Assembly (NCBI RefSeq): GCF_008327685.1
Contig: NZ_BDDE01000010.1
Coordinates: 868,001 to 932,000, forward strand
Reading direction: 5' to 3'
Source: Actinomadura sp. K4S16
GTDB lineage: Bacteria > Actinomycetota > Actinomycetes > Streptosporangiales > Streptosporangiaceae
DNA: 64,000 bases
Part shown: positions 16,508 through 23,470 of the stretch, one piece after another
How the letters are laid out: every line of letters begins with the position of its first letter
How positions within the stretch are numbered: position 1 is the first letter of the stretch
Made by a program: the position numbers and the translations under genes
Notes under the pieces: model-generated
What the model was told of the DNA's origin: nothing
Seen by the model: only the letters and a program-made list of their open reading frames with translations
The model's database searches: none

Positions 16508-18460
16508 CCGGCTCCCGCCCCCGCCGCCTGCCGGTCCGGCCGCACGCCGCCCGAGGATCCAGCGCAGCCGGCCGGCCTGCCGGGCGCCGAGCACCGGCTC
16601 GGCCGTGTCGATCAGCTTTCCGAGGTGTAGCGCCGTTTCCTCGGACGGCATGCGGAACGCGGTGACGGCACTGCGGCGCGACCAGTCGATCAGGTCGTCG
16701 CGAGCCCGGGCGCCGAGTTCCGCGTCGCGGGCGGCCAGCAGGTGGAGGTCGGCATGGACGCGGGTCCAGGTGTCCATGCCGCAGAGCTGCTCGTAAGCCC
16801 CCACGCGAACGTGCGGCGGTGAATCGGCGGCCAGCAGGGCCCACAGGCGCGGGGCCGGCACCGCACCGGGCTCGCCGCGCAGTCCCCGCCTGACCGCTCG
16901 GACGACCACCGGGGCGGGATCGGCGAGCATGCCGACGATCGGGGCGGCGGGGCCGCCCAGGCGCCGGACGGCCCGCACCGCTTCGGCCCGCACCCGGGGC
17001 CTCGGGTCCTCCAGGAAGGGCAGTAGCACATCCACGTCCTGACGCGTGCCGCATTCCCCGAGCCCGGCGACCAGTGCGCGGACCCGGCCAGGTGCCCGAT
17101 CCGAGGCCAAGGCGTCGCGGTAGATCACGGCGGGATCGCGTCCGGCGCGGCGGGCGGCCCACTGCGCGGTGGCGCGCATCATCGCCGACCGATCCGCCAG
17201 GTGGGCCACACCCGCGTCGGGACGGCCGAGTTCCACGAGTGCGGTGAGCGCCGCGACGCCGGCCCTTGCGCCTCCTTCTCCCAGCAGCCGCTCCAGCCCG
17301 TCAACACGCCGGCACCGGAGGGCATCGGACACCAGCCACTCCGCACAAAGCATCTGGCAGACCACATCCTGCTCGTCCAAAGCAGCGAGCAGGACCTCCT
17401 CGTGCCGGGGACGGTCCGATGCCAGCCACGACCGGTACGCCAGCCGCCGCACCCCGACATCATGGTGCCCCCGAACCGACGCCAGCACTTCGTCCGGCGC
17501 CGCGCGCAGCGCCCCGGCGACGGCCTCCAGAGCATGTCCGCCGCGCTCCCACGATTCGATCGCCACCGCCACACCGGCTGCCGCCACCAACGCGGCGGTA
17601 TCCGCCGACCGCAACGCAGCGGCCAATGACCCGCGCGCGACCTCGCGCACCTGCGGCGCCCAATCGGCGGTCCGCAGCACCAGGGCGGGCAGCAGCACCT
17701 CATCGGCGCCCACTACCGGGTCCGCGACGGCCGACTCCCGGCGGCGGCCGTCCGGGGAGCAGGCCGCCACCAGCCGCGAAAGCCGCCCGTCCCTGGGCAG
17801 CCCGTCCTCCGCCTCGGCAGGGCTCTCCCTGTACACCACCTCGGGAGAGCGCAACGCCCGGTCGAGCCCGATCCAGGTCGCCGCGGATGCGACCTCCAAC
17901 ATCCCCGCGACCTCGTCCGAGGGCCCCCGACCGGCGGCCGCATCGGCGACCCGCATCGCCAGCCAGGTGCAGCCCCGGGCGTGAAAGTCGCGAACGACGC
18001 GGATCGGCCCGACCAGATGAGCGTTGAACTCCTCCAGTTCCTCGGCCGGCACCCACAGCTCCAGGATGCTCCGCCCGCCGACCTGCCGGACGGGGTAGCG
18101 GCGCGCGAAGTCCGCGTCCAGCTCGAACCGCGTCACGAACCCGGCGCCCGACGCCGCCACGTTCCAGTCCCGCGCGATCTTCACCGCGTACGCCTCGTTC
18201 AGCACCGGATAGAAGATCGGCTGATCCGGCAGCCGAGGCGGCCAGGCCCGCCATTCCGACGCACGCACCAGCACCAGCTCCGCCGGGCCGACCGGCCGCC
18301 ACAACGTCACCGTCGCCCGCCCGCCCGCACGCACCCCACCCCGGTCGTCGATCACGGACCCGAGTCTGGCCGCCCCACCAAACGGCGACAACCAGATATC
18401 CCTCCCGTGCGTCCCCGGCCAACTGACGGTCTTCTCGGCCGCCTCGTCAACGGTCGACAT
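16499..18460 (-). CDS. HEAT-repeat protein with N-terminal ADP-ribosylation/crystallin-J1-annotated domain
   Basis: Protein of about 653 aa if started at ATG 18460 (MSTVDEAAEKT); ATG codons at 18463 and 18508 are also in frame and the start is uncertain. Residues about 50-170 (TLWRPVGPAELVLVRASEWRAWPPRLPDQPIFYPVL...) match a domain that databases often label ADP-ribosylation/crystallin J1 in actinobacteria, without proven activity. The remainder is alpha-helical repeats of HEAT type (VRALVAGLGECG, PRVRAEAVRAVRRLGGPAAPIVGMLADPAPVVVRAVRRGL). This suggests a protein-protein scaffold fused to a small domain. Function unknown. Confidence 0.8.
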   Translation of the reverse strand: MSTVDEAAEKTVSWPGTHGRDIWLSPFGGAARLGSVIDDRGGVRAGGRATVTLWRPVGPAELVLVRASEWRAWPPRLPDQPIFYPVLNEAYAVKIARDWNVAASGAGFVTRFELDADFARRYPVRQVGGRSILELWVPAEELEEFNAHLVGPIRVVRDFHARGCTWLAMRVADAAAGRGPSDEVAGMLEVASAATWIGLDRALRSPEVVYRESPAEAEDGLPRDGRLSRLVAACSPDGRRRESAVADPVVGADEVLLPALVLRTADWAPQVREVARGSLAAALRSADTAALVAAAGVAVAIESWERGGHALEAVAGALRAAPDEVLASVRGHHDVGVRRLAYRSWLASDRPRHEEVLLAALDEQDVVCQMLCAEWLVSDALRCRRVDGLERLLGEGGARAGVAALTALVELGRPDAGVAHLADRSAMMRATAQWAARRAGRDPAVIYRDALASDRAPGRVRALVAGLGECGTRQDVDVLLPFLEDPRPRVRAEAVRAVRRLGGPAAPIVGMLADPAPVVVRAVRRGLRGEPGAVPAPRLWALLAADSPPHVRVGAYEQLCGMDTWTRVHADLHLLAARDAELGARARDDLIDWSRRSAVTAFRMPSEETALHLGKLIDTAEPVLGARQAGRLRWILGRRAAGPAGGGGGSRSA

Positions 18461-18790
18461 CATCGACCTGAAGTCGATGCAGCCCCTCAACCGACTGGAC
18501 ATCGCCAAGCAAGGCGAACCCGGCGCCCACGGTCTGGCCTACATCCCCAGACATCCCGATGGAACCCGCTGCACCGGGCCGCAGACCTTCGGTCAATCCC
18601 CAGGGTTGTTCCAAGACCCTCACCGCGAGGTGGAATGGCGGTCTGGGCTGGGTATCGCAAGACAGGAAAATCTACCGGGGGCATTTCGAACACGATTCCG
18701 GGCTCAAACCGGGGATAAGCAAGAGGTTCCGGGGACGCAACCAGCGACGAGCCAGAACACATTCGAAAGCCGCAACCGGGAGCCGACGAG

Positions 18791-18830
18791 CGAAGCTCCC
18801 CACCGGGGGTTCCGGGGGGCGCCCCCCGGG
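18791..18830. repeat. REP-like GC palindrome
   Basis: A perfect 18-bp palindrome CCGGGGGGCGCCCCCCGG (18812-18829) is preceded by GAGCGAAGC and ACCGGGGGTT. The order of elements matches the reverse complement of the repeats at 1171-1266 (GAGCGGAGCGAACCGGGGGG then a G6/C6 hairpin), so they appear to be one dispersed repeat family. Confidence 0.7.
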
Positions 18831-18890
18831 CTGGCACGGCGGGCCCCGGCGAAGGCGAGCAAAGCTCAACGAGCAGGGGACCCCGCCTCG

Positions 18891-18913
18891 GCTCCCGCGA
18901 TTGGACTCGAACC
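18891..18913. repeat. attL-like direct repeat of the tRNA-Asn 3' end
   Basis: These 23 bp (beginning GCTCCCGCGATTGG and ending CTCGAACC) are identical to 22482-22504, the T-arm and acceptor 3' part of tRNA-Asn. The match stops at the next base on the right-hand side. No tRNA body follows here, so this is a fragment left by site-specific integration. Confidence 0.88.
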
Positions 18914-19071
18914 GGCCGCCCCAGCAGAAGGGTGCGCTGTGACTGTCGCCAGCACAGCCTTGAAGCCACGTGCGTGTCCACTTGAGTCCAAGCGCGTCCA
19001 TCCCGCTTGATACTCACTTCGGTACTCGCGAAAGCCTCTGCAGGCCCACACTCCCCCCAAGCGCCGAACCC

Positions 19072-19983
19072 TTAGAACGGAAAGTGTGCCGTGTGGATTA
19101 TTCGACCTTTAGTATCTTGAATTACAATACTGCGTTCCGCCAGGGAGGCAGTCTTCGAAAGGTCAATATCTTTCGAAGTAAAGTTGGCACGTGGCGGATC
19201 GGAAATGACATTAATTACATCATCGTGGAAGTTGATGCGGAACTCCCTAAAGCCGACCTTTCCAAGTTCGACAACAATTTGATCGGTAATACTCTCCCGT
19301 CGATTAGCAATATCCTCCCGCTCTTGCCTAGACACCCGACTAAGGGTCTTGATATCCGAAATATTTGCTGCAATACCTACTTGACTGTTGCTTACCAGCG
19401 ACTCGAGATCTACAAGTCGGCGCTCTTGCTGGCGAACCAACACTAGGATCTCTGCCAAGATCTCCGAGTCAGACCTACTGGCCTTCATCGGTCGCTGACT
19501 CTGCTCTCTCACTCCTCGCAGCGAACTGTCGAGATCCTCCCAGTTACGTTCAAACGCCCTTTCCAAGCGTTCAACGCTTATGGAGTTTGCCCCAAGTGCT
19601 TCATTTATGTCGAAAATAAGTTTTTTGACATCTTCTTTCGAGTTGCTGCGAGTTGCTTGAAATTGAGCCAATGGGCCACTGAGATCTTGAACGTTTATAT
19701 CCAACAAGAAAGGCACGACATAGGACCCTTCAACTATCTTGGACAGGGCGCCCGCCTCAAAGTTGATCCACTTTGCATCTTGATTGTCCGAAGTGATGCA
19801 GACTATTCCGAAATCGCTTCCTTTTAGTTCATCCGCCAACTCCTTGAGACCTCGACTTCCTTTTGCTATGTCCTGAGAAGAAACCCAGGGCTCTATTGCC
19901 TGGATCACGTCCGGCAGCCAGGTTTTGAGTACCTCTGCAACGGCTTTTGATTTGTCGCCCGACCAACTCAGAAAGACCTTCAC
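19072..19983 (-). CDS. TIR-domain protein (putative NADase defence effector)
   Basis: Protein of 303 aa; GTG start at 19983 with AGGAGG about 5 nt upstream. The N-terminal TIR domain begins MKVFLSWSGDKSKAVAEVLKTWL and contains IVCITSDNQDAKWINFEAGALSK (about 78-100), where the Glu of NFEAGAL fits the catalytic glutamate of NAD-cleaving TIRs. A heptad-like segment (DSEILAEILVLVRQQERRLVDLESLV, about 168-195) precedes a C-terminal domain of about 100 aa that I do not recognise. Base composition is visibly more AT-rich than all neighbours, which indicates recent acquisition. It lies inside the tRNA-Asn island next to an integrase. A sensor partner such as ThsA is not present. Confidence 0.85.
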   Translation of the reverse strand: MKVFLSWSGDKSKAVAEVLKTWLPDVIQAIEPWVSSQDIAKGSRGLKELADELKGSDFGIVCITSDNQDAKWINFEAGALSKIVEGSYVVPFLLDINVQDLSGPLAQFQATRSNSKEDVKKLIFDINEALGANSISVERLERAFERNWEDLDSSLRGVREQSQRPMKASRSDSEILAEILVLVRQQERRLVDLESLVSNSQVGIAANISDIKTLSRVSRQEREDIANRRESITDQIVVELGKVGFREFRINFHDDVINVISDPPRANFTSKDIDLSKTASLAERSIVIQDTKGRIIHTAHFPF

Positions 19984-20336
19984 TGTTCCTCCTCTACGCC
20001 ACCCAATGCTCTACCGTAAGACTATCTCATCAAGGGCCGTTCGCCCGACAGTTGGAGATTTATCCCGCTATGCGTGGATTGGAAAAGTCTCCAGCGCAGG
20101 TAGATGTACTAACAGCGTGCCCTCTGGCCTGTATAGGGGACGCTACGGTCGTCGAGGAGCCCAGCCGCCGCCTTGATGGGTAAAGCGACTGCCGACAGCC
20201 GAATCGGGAGCAGTCAAACTAAACCAAAAAAACCCGCGGAAAGATCGCTCCCCAGATTGGGCCAACAAGTTCCTCTCCGACTAGCAGAGGAACGAGAGAT
20301 CTTACGCGGCGCCCTTTAGCTCGCGCGTACGGACTC
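19984..20336. other. Gene-free stretch before the truncated integrase
   Basis: No convincing gene here. The reading frame of the integrase stays open upstream of its ATG to near 20260 and encodes LARAYGLMGRDESTV, where YGL-x-GRDESTV resembles the linker of full-length integrases. This implies that the missing arm-binding domain has decayed in this stretch. The plus-strand segment 20217-20236 is A-rich. Confidence 0.6.
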
Positions 20337-21263
20337 ATGGGGCGGGACGAATCGACCGTCACGAACGCGCGCAGCCTCGCCGAGCATCACATCACCCCGC
20401 AACTGGGGCACCTGACCGTCCGGGAACTCACCGCCGACGACTGTGAACGCTGGCTGGAAGGCCGTGCCGAGGTGCTCGCGACGAAGTCGCTTCGCGAAGT
20501 CCGGTCGGTGCTCAAGCGGTCCATTGATCGAGTGATGCGGCGTGACGAGCGCGTGACCCGGAACGTCGTCCAGCTCTGCGAAGTGCCGACCGGGAAGCGC
20601 GCCGGCCGCCCGTCCAAAGCGCTGGACTTCGCCCATGCAATGCAGGTGCTCGCCTCCGCTGAGCGTGCGCAGTCGGACATACGGCAGTACGTCATCCTCG
20701 CGTTGCTCACCGGCGCGCGGACGGAGGAGCTTCGGAAGCTCACGTGGTCACATGTCGTCGCCTACGACAAGGGCCGCGGGCAGTGGCGTCCGGTGCATGA
20801 AGCAGGGTGGGTACACGAGGAGTTCGCCGTCTACGTCTGGCGGTCCGTCCGAGCGCGCGGCGACACGAAGACCAAGAAGTCCCGCCGCACGCTCAAACTC
20901 CCCCGCCGCTGCGTGGTGGCCCTACGGGACCTCTGGGCGAGTCTCCCCCAGCCACTCGATCCCGAGGCGCTGCTGTTCCCCGGCGAGGCCGGCGCCGTGC
21001 GAGGGGCGATGACCGTGCTGCGAGCCTTCCGCCGCGAGGTCATGGCGCCGGCGGGGCTGGACCCGGACGCCTGGACGCCGCGCGAGCTGCGGCACAGCTT
21101 CGTCTCCCTGCTGTCGGACAGCGGGATGCCGCTGGACAAGATCGCCCTACTGGTGGGCCACAGCGGAACGCAGGTCACTGAGAAGGTGTACCGGCAGCAG
21201 ATCCGGCCCGTGATCCAGGACGGCGCGCAGGCCATGGATCTGATCTTCCCGAACCCCAACTAG
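20337..21263 (+). CDS. Tyrosine recombinase/integrase, N-terminally truncated
   Basis: 308 aa covering the core-binding (SAM-like) and catalytic domains: STVTNARSLAEHHITPQLGHLTVRELTADDCERWL, then the catalytic Arg in LLTGARTEELRKLTW (about 120-134), TPRELRHSFVSLLSDSGMPLDKIALLVGHSGTQVTEKVYRQQ (about 245-285) with Arg, His and nucleophilic Tyr. Relatives are usually about 380-420 aa with an N-terminal arm-type domain, which is missing. No good Shine-Dalgarno precedes ATG 20337. It is probably the integrase of the island at tRNA-Asn, now likely defective. Its TAG stop (21261-21263) lies within the target duplication of the IS that follows. Confidence 0.85.
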   Translation: MGRDESTVTNARSLAEHHITPQLGHLTVRELTADDCERWLEGRAEVLATKSLREVRSVLKRSIDRVMRRDERVTRNVVQLCEVPTGKRAGRPSKALDFAHAMQVLASAERAQSDIRQYVILALLTGARTEELRKLTWSHVVAYDKGRGQWRPVHEAGWVHEEFAVYVWRSVRARGDTKTKKSRRTLKLPRRCVVALRDLWASLPQPLDPEALLFPGEAGAVRGAMTVLRAFRREVMAPAGLDPDAWTPRELRHSFVSLLSDSGMPLDKIALLVGHSGTQVTEKVYRQQIRPVIQDGAQAMDLIFPNPN

Positions 21264-22387
21264 GTGTACTGCCCAGGGACGTTGGTCAATCTGGTGATGG
21301 GTGGTTTGCCGCCGGTTGCGGTGTGGGGCCGGTGGTGATTGTAGAAGTGCAGCCATGCTGGGAGGGCTTTGCGGCGGGCTTGTTCGGAGCTGTAGAAGCG
21401 GCCCAGTGCCCAGCCGTCGGCCAGGGTGCGGTGGAAGCGTTCGACCTTCCCGTTGGTCTGTGGACGGTAGGGGCGGGTCTTTTTGGGTCGAATGCCCAAC
21501 TCGATGCAGGCGTCGCGCCAGGCGTGGGATTTGTAGGCCGAGCCGTTGTCGCTGAGCACCCGTTCGATGGTGACGCCGCGGGCGGCGAACCAGGCGACGG
21601 CGTTGCCGAGTATTCCGATGGCGGTGGCGGCGGTTTCGTCGTCGTGGATCTCGGCGTAGGCGAGGCGGGTGTGGTCGTCGATGACGGTGTGCACGAACGC
21701 GGTGCCGACCCGCGGTTCGTAGCGGGTGTTGCGGGCACCGGTGCGGCGGGCGGTGGCCTCGCGGTTGCGTTCGCCCTGGAGGCGGCCGACGAACCGCCAG
21801 CCGCCGCCGTCGGGGATGTTGCCGAGTTTCTTGACGTCCACGTGCAGCATCGCGCCGGGCCGGTCGTGTTCGTAGCGGCGGATCGCTTCGCCGGTGGCGC
21901 GGTCGATGTGCGAGAGCCGGTTGAGGCGGCACCTGGTCAGCACGGCGTGGACGGTCGAGGCCGGCATGCCCAGCCGTCCGGCGATCTGCACCGGGCCCAG
22001 CCGCTGCTTCCACCGCAGGTGCACGATCTTGCGGACCACCGGCTGCGGGGTGCGGGACGGGCTGTGACGCGGCCGAGAGGACCGGTCGGCCATGCCGACC
22101 GCGCCCTGGGCCCGGTACCTCTCGGCCCAGCGTTTGGCAGTCGACCAGGACACCTCATAGCGCTCGGCCGCCCGCGCGACGGGCCAGCCCTCATCGACGA
22201 CCAGACGCGCCAGCCGAAGACGCCCGCGAGGGGTCAGGGCAGCGTTAGCGTGGGACACGAAGGCCTCCTGTTGGCGGAGCGGTTCCTAGACAGCTCCACT
22301 CCACAACCGGAGGCCTTCACCCTTCACGCACATTCACACCGTGTCGTCACACAACCTCAACCAACCTGCCTGGGCAGTACAACTAGG
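21259..22387. mobile_element. Complete IS481-family insertion sequence with 6-bp target duplication
   Basis: Ends at 21265 and 22381 with perfect 13-bp terminal inverted repeats TGTACTGCCCAGG / CCTGGGCAGTACA; similarity continues to about 22 bp (…GTTGGT) with two mismatches. Flanking hexamers ACTAGG at 21259-21264 and 22382-22387 form the target-site duplication. It carries one intact transposase gene on the minus strand. The intact repeats, duplication and open frame suggest recent insertion. Confidence 0.95.
21260..22258 (-). CDS. IS481-family transposase
   Basis: 332 aa. An N-terminal helix-turn-helix (LTPRGRLRLARLVVDEGWPVARAAERYEVSWSTAKRWAERY) is followed by a linker and a DDE integrase core: LHVDVKKLGNI (first D, about 140), VIDDHTRLAYAEIHDDE, VLSDNGSAYKSHAW (second D, about 237) and TNGKVERFHRTLADGW (E, about 275), then NHHRPHTATGGKPP. 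The reading frame runs through the left inverted repeat; its TAG stop is supplied by the ACTAGG target and overlaps, on the opposite strand, the integrase TAG within the palindrome CTAG. Confidence 0.95.
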   Translation of the reverse strand: MSHANAALTPRGRLRLARLVVDEGWPVARAAERYEVSWSTAKRWAERYRAQGAVGMADRSSRPRHSPSRTPQPVVRKIVHLRWKQRLGPVQIAGRLGMPASTVHAVLTRCRLNRLSHIDRATGEAIRRYEHDRPGAMLHVDVKKLGNIPDGGGWRFVGRLQGERNREATARRTGARNTRYEPRVGTAFVHTVIDDHTRLAYAEIHDDETAATAIGILGNAVAWFAARGVTIERVLSDNGSAYKSHAWRDACIELGIRPKKTRPYRPQTNGKVERFHRTLADGWALGRFYSSEQARRKALPAWLHFYNHHRPHTATGGKPPITRLTNVPGQYT

Positions 22388-22395
22388 GCGTCTGG

Positions 22396-22415
22396 TACTC
22401 GGTTCGGTACTCACT
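22396..22415. repeat. Possible integrase arm-site repeat (right copy)
   Basis: TACTCGGTTCGGTACTCACT at 22396-22415 matches TACTCACTTCGGTACTCGCG at 19011-19030 at 16 of 20 positions. Paired short direct repeats near both ends of an integrated element are where a tyrosine integrase arm domain would bind. The role is inferred from position and similarity only. Confidence 0.45.
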
Positions 22416-22422
22416 AGACGGG

Positions 22423-22456
22423 TCAGGCCCGCTTCCCTCGGTGGGAGCGGGCCTGA
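22423..22456. terminator. Bidirectional hairpin between the IS and tRNA-Asn
   Basis: Perfect 11-bp stem TCAGGCCCGCT (22423-22433) / AGCGGGCCTGA (22446-22456) with an inner CCC/GGG pair. It lies 27 bp past the tRNA 3' end on the minus strand and could end tRNA transcription. There is no clear T-run. Confidence 0.65.
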
Positions 22457-22481
22457 TCTGGTGTAACGCGGAGGTAAGGAA

Positions 22482-22504
22482 GCTCCCGCGATTGGACTCG
22501 AACC
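22482..22504. repeat. attR-like direct repeat within tRNA-Asn
   Basis: Second copy of the 23-bp repeat found at 18891-18913. It covers the 3' acceptor and T-arm of the intact tRNA-Asn gene, the classical integration target of tyrosine recombinases. Confidence 0.88.
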
Positions 22505-22555
22505 AATAACCTGCCGGTTAACAGCCGGCTGCTCTGCCGATTGAGCTACGCGGGA
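22483..22555 (-). tRNA. tRNA-Asn (anticodon GTT)
   Basis: The minus-strand sequence folds as a standard cloverleaf. The acceptor is TCCCGCG pairing with CGCGGGA, the D-arm contains AGCTCAATCGGCAGAGC, the anticodon loop is CTGTTAA with anticodon GTT, and the T-arm has GGTTCGAGTCC. Discriminator base G follows and CCA is not encoded. It is the integration target of the island to its left. Confidence 0.97.
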
Positions 22556-22698
22556 TCGTGCGTCCGCCGGGGTCTGTCGGCCCCTGGCGGCGCGTCTAGG
22601 TTAGCGCATGTCCGGGGCTGTTCGCGCACGCGCAGGGGTTGAGGCGCCTAGGGCGGGTATAGGGGGTGTCACGATTCCGCCGTCAGTAGGAGTTGGAC

Positions 22699-22962
22699 AT
22701 GAAGGCTCGCACGATGTTCATCGCAGGCGCCGCGGTCGGCTACGTCTTCGGGACGAAGGCCGGACGTGAGCGGTACGAGCAGCTCAGGCAGCTGTCCAAG
22801 CAGGTCTCGGAGAACCCGAACGTGCAGGAGGCCGCGGGGAAGCTGCGGTCGAAGGGCGAGACGTTCGCCGAGGTCGCGCGTGACAAGGCGGGCCACCTGA
22901 AGGACCGCGTGCCCGAGCAGGTGACGGGGGGCCGCAAGGAGGAGCAGCCGTACCCCGGCTAG
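22699..22962 (+). CDS. YtxH-like small membrane-anchored protein
   Basis: Protein of 87 aa starting at ATG 22699, with GGAG 6 nt upstream; a TTG two codons earlier sits on the Shine-Dalgarno and is rejected. The N-terminus is a short hydrophobic, glycine-rich segment (MFIAGAAVGYVFGTKAGRERYEQL) typical of YtxH proteins. A charged, probably helical tail rich in K/E follows and ends in GGRKEEQPYPG. Likely a peripheral envelope or stress protein; no reaction can be assigned. Confidence 0.8.
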   Translation: MKARTMFIAGAAVGYVFGTKAGRERYEQLRQLSKQVSENPNVQEAAGKLRSKGETFAEVARDKAGHLKDRVPEQVTGGRKEEQPYPG

Positions 22963-23453
22963 AGGCCGGTCTGACGGCGCAGCTCTTCGAGGACCTGTTC
23001 GGCCTGGGCGCGTAGGCCCGGGTCGGACGGGTCGAGCCCCGCATCGAAGACGAACGTCCAGCGCACATCGCCGCCGGCAGCGGGGCGCCGGCCGGCGATG
23101 CGCACCTTGCCGCCCCCGGGCAGGGCCGCCTGGTGGGTGACGGCGATGGTGGCGGTGACGCGCTCCCGGACGGTCTCGGGCACCGAGCCGGGGTCGGTGA
23201 GGCGGACGTGGTGCTCGCCGCCGCCGGAGGTCTCCTTGACGTGCAGCCAGCCGTCCTTCCAGGTGGCGTGGTCGACGCGTTCCCAGGGGATGCGGGTGAA
23301 GCCGCCGGAGGGGGTCGGCACGTGCAGGGCGAGGACGGTGGCGGTGACGTAGGAGCCGCCGCGGGTGGGGGCCGCCGCGAGGACGCGTTCGCCGCGTTCG
23401 AGCGCGAGCGCGTCGCGGACCGCGGCGGGCAGGGGGCCCCGGTGTAGGCGCAT
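22959..23453 (-). CDS. Hypothetical PH-like domain protein
   Basis: 164 aa from ATG 23453. The N-terminal half has a beta-rich pattern like bacterial PH/GRAM modules (LERGERVLAAAPTRGGSYVTATVLALHVP...RIPWERVDHATWKDGWLHV). The C-terminal half has further strands and ends in a helix (DPGLRAQAEQVLEELRRQTGL). It overlaps the convergent YtxH-like gene by 4 bp at its 3' end and lies 17 bp past the GH63-like gene, so it may be cotranscribed with it. Conserved in related actinobacteria as far as I can judge, with function unknown. Confidence 0.75.
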   Translation of the reverse strand: MRLHRGPLPAAVRDALALERGERVLAAAPTRGGSYVTATVLALHVPTPSGGFTRIPWERVDHATWKDGWLHVKETSGGGEHHVRLTDPGSVPETVRERVTATIAVTHQAALPGGGKVRIAGRRPAAGGDVRWTFVFDAGLDPSDPGLRAQAEQVLEELRRQTGL

Positions 23454-23470
23454 GCCCCCACGGTAGGCGA

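Larger units (their letters stand above)
18461..19071. other. Intergenic stretch holding a GC palindrome and the left island boundary
   Basis: No gene is supported across these roughly 600 bp. They hold the REP-like palindrome at 18812-18829, the tRNA-derived direct repeat at 18891-18913, and a TACTC...GGTACTC motif at 19011-19030 that recurs near the other island end. Several open frames here have no Shine-Dalgarno or recognisable protein. Confidence 0.6.

Noticed and set aside
18891-18963. Possible second tRNA gene at the left copy of the 23-bp repeat
   Set aside because: Only the T-arm and acceptor 3' part are present; the adjoining bases do not form D or anticodon arms.
19072-21263. Thoeris or CBASS system at the TIR gene
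   Set aside because: No ThsA-like SIR2/SLOG protein, cyclase or Cap genes next to it; only integrase and IS genes.
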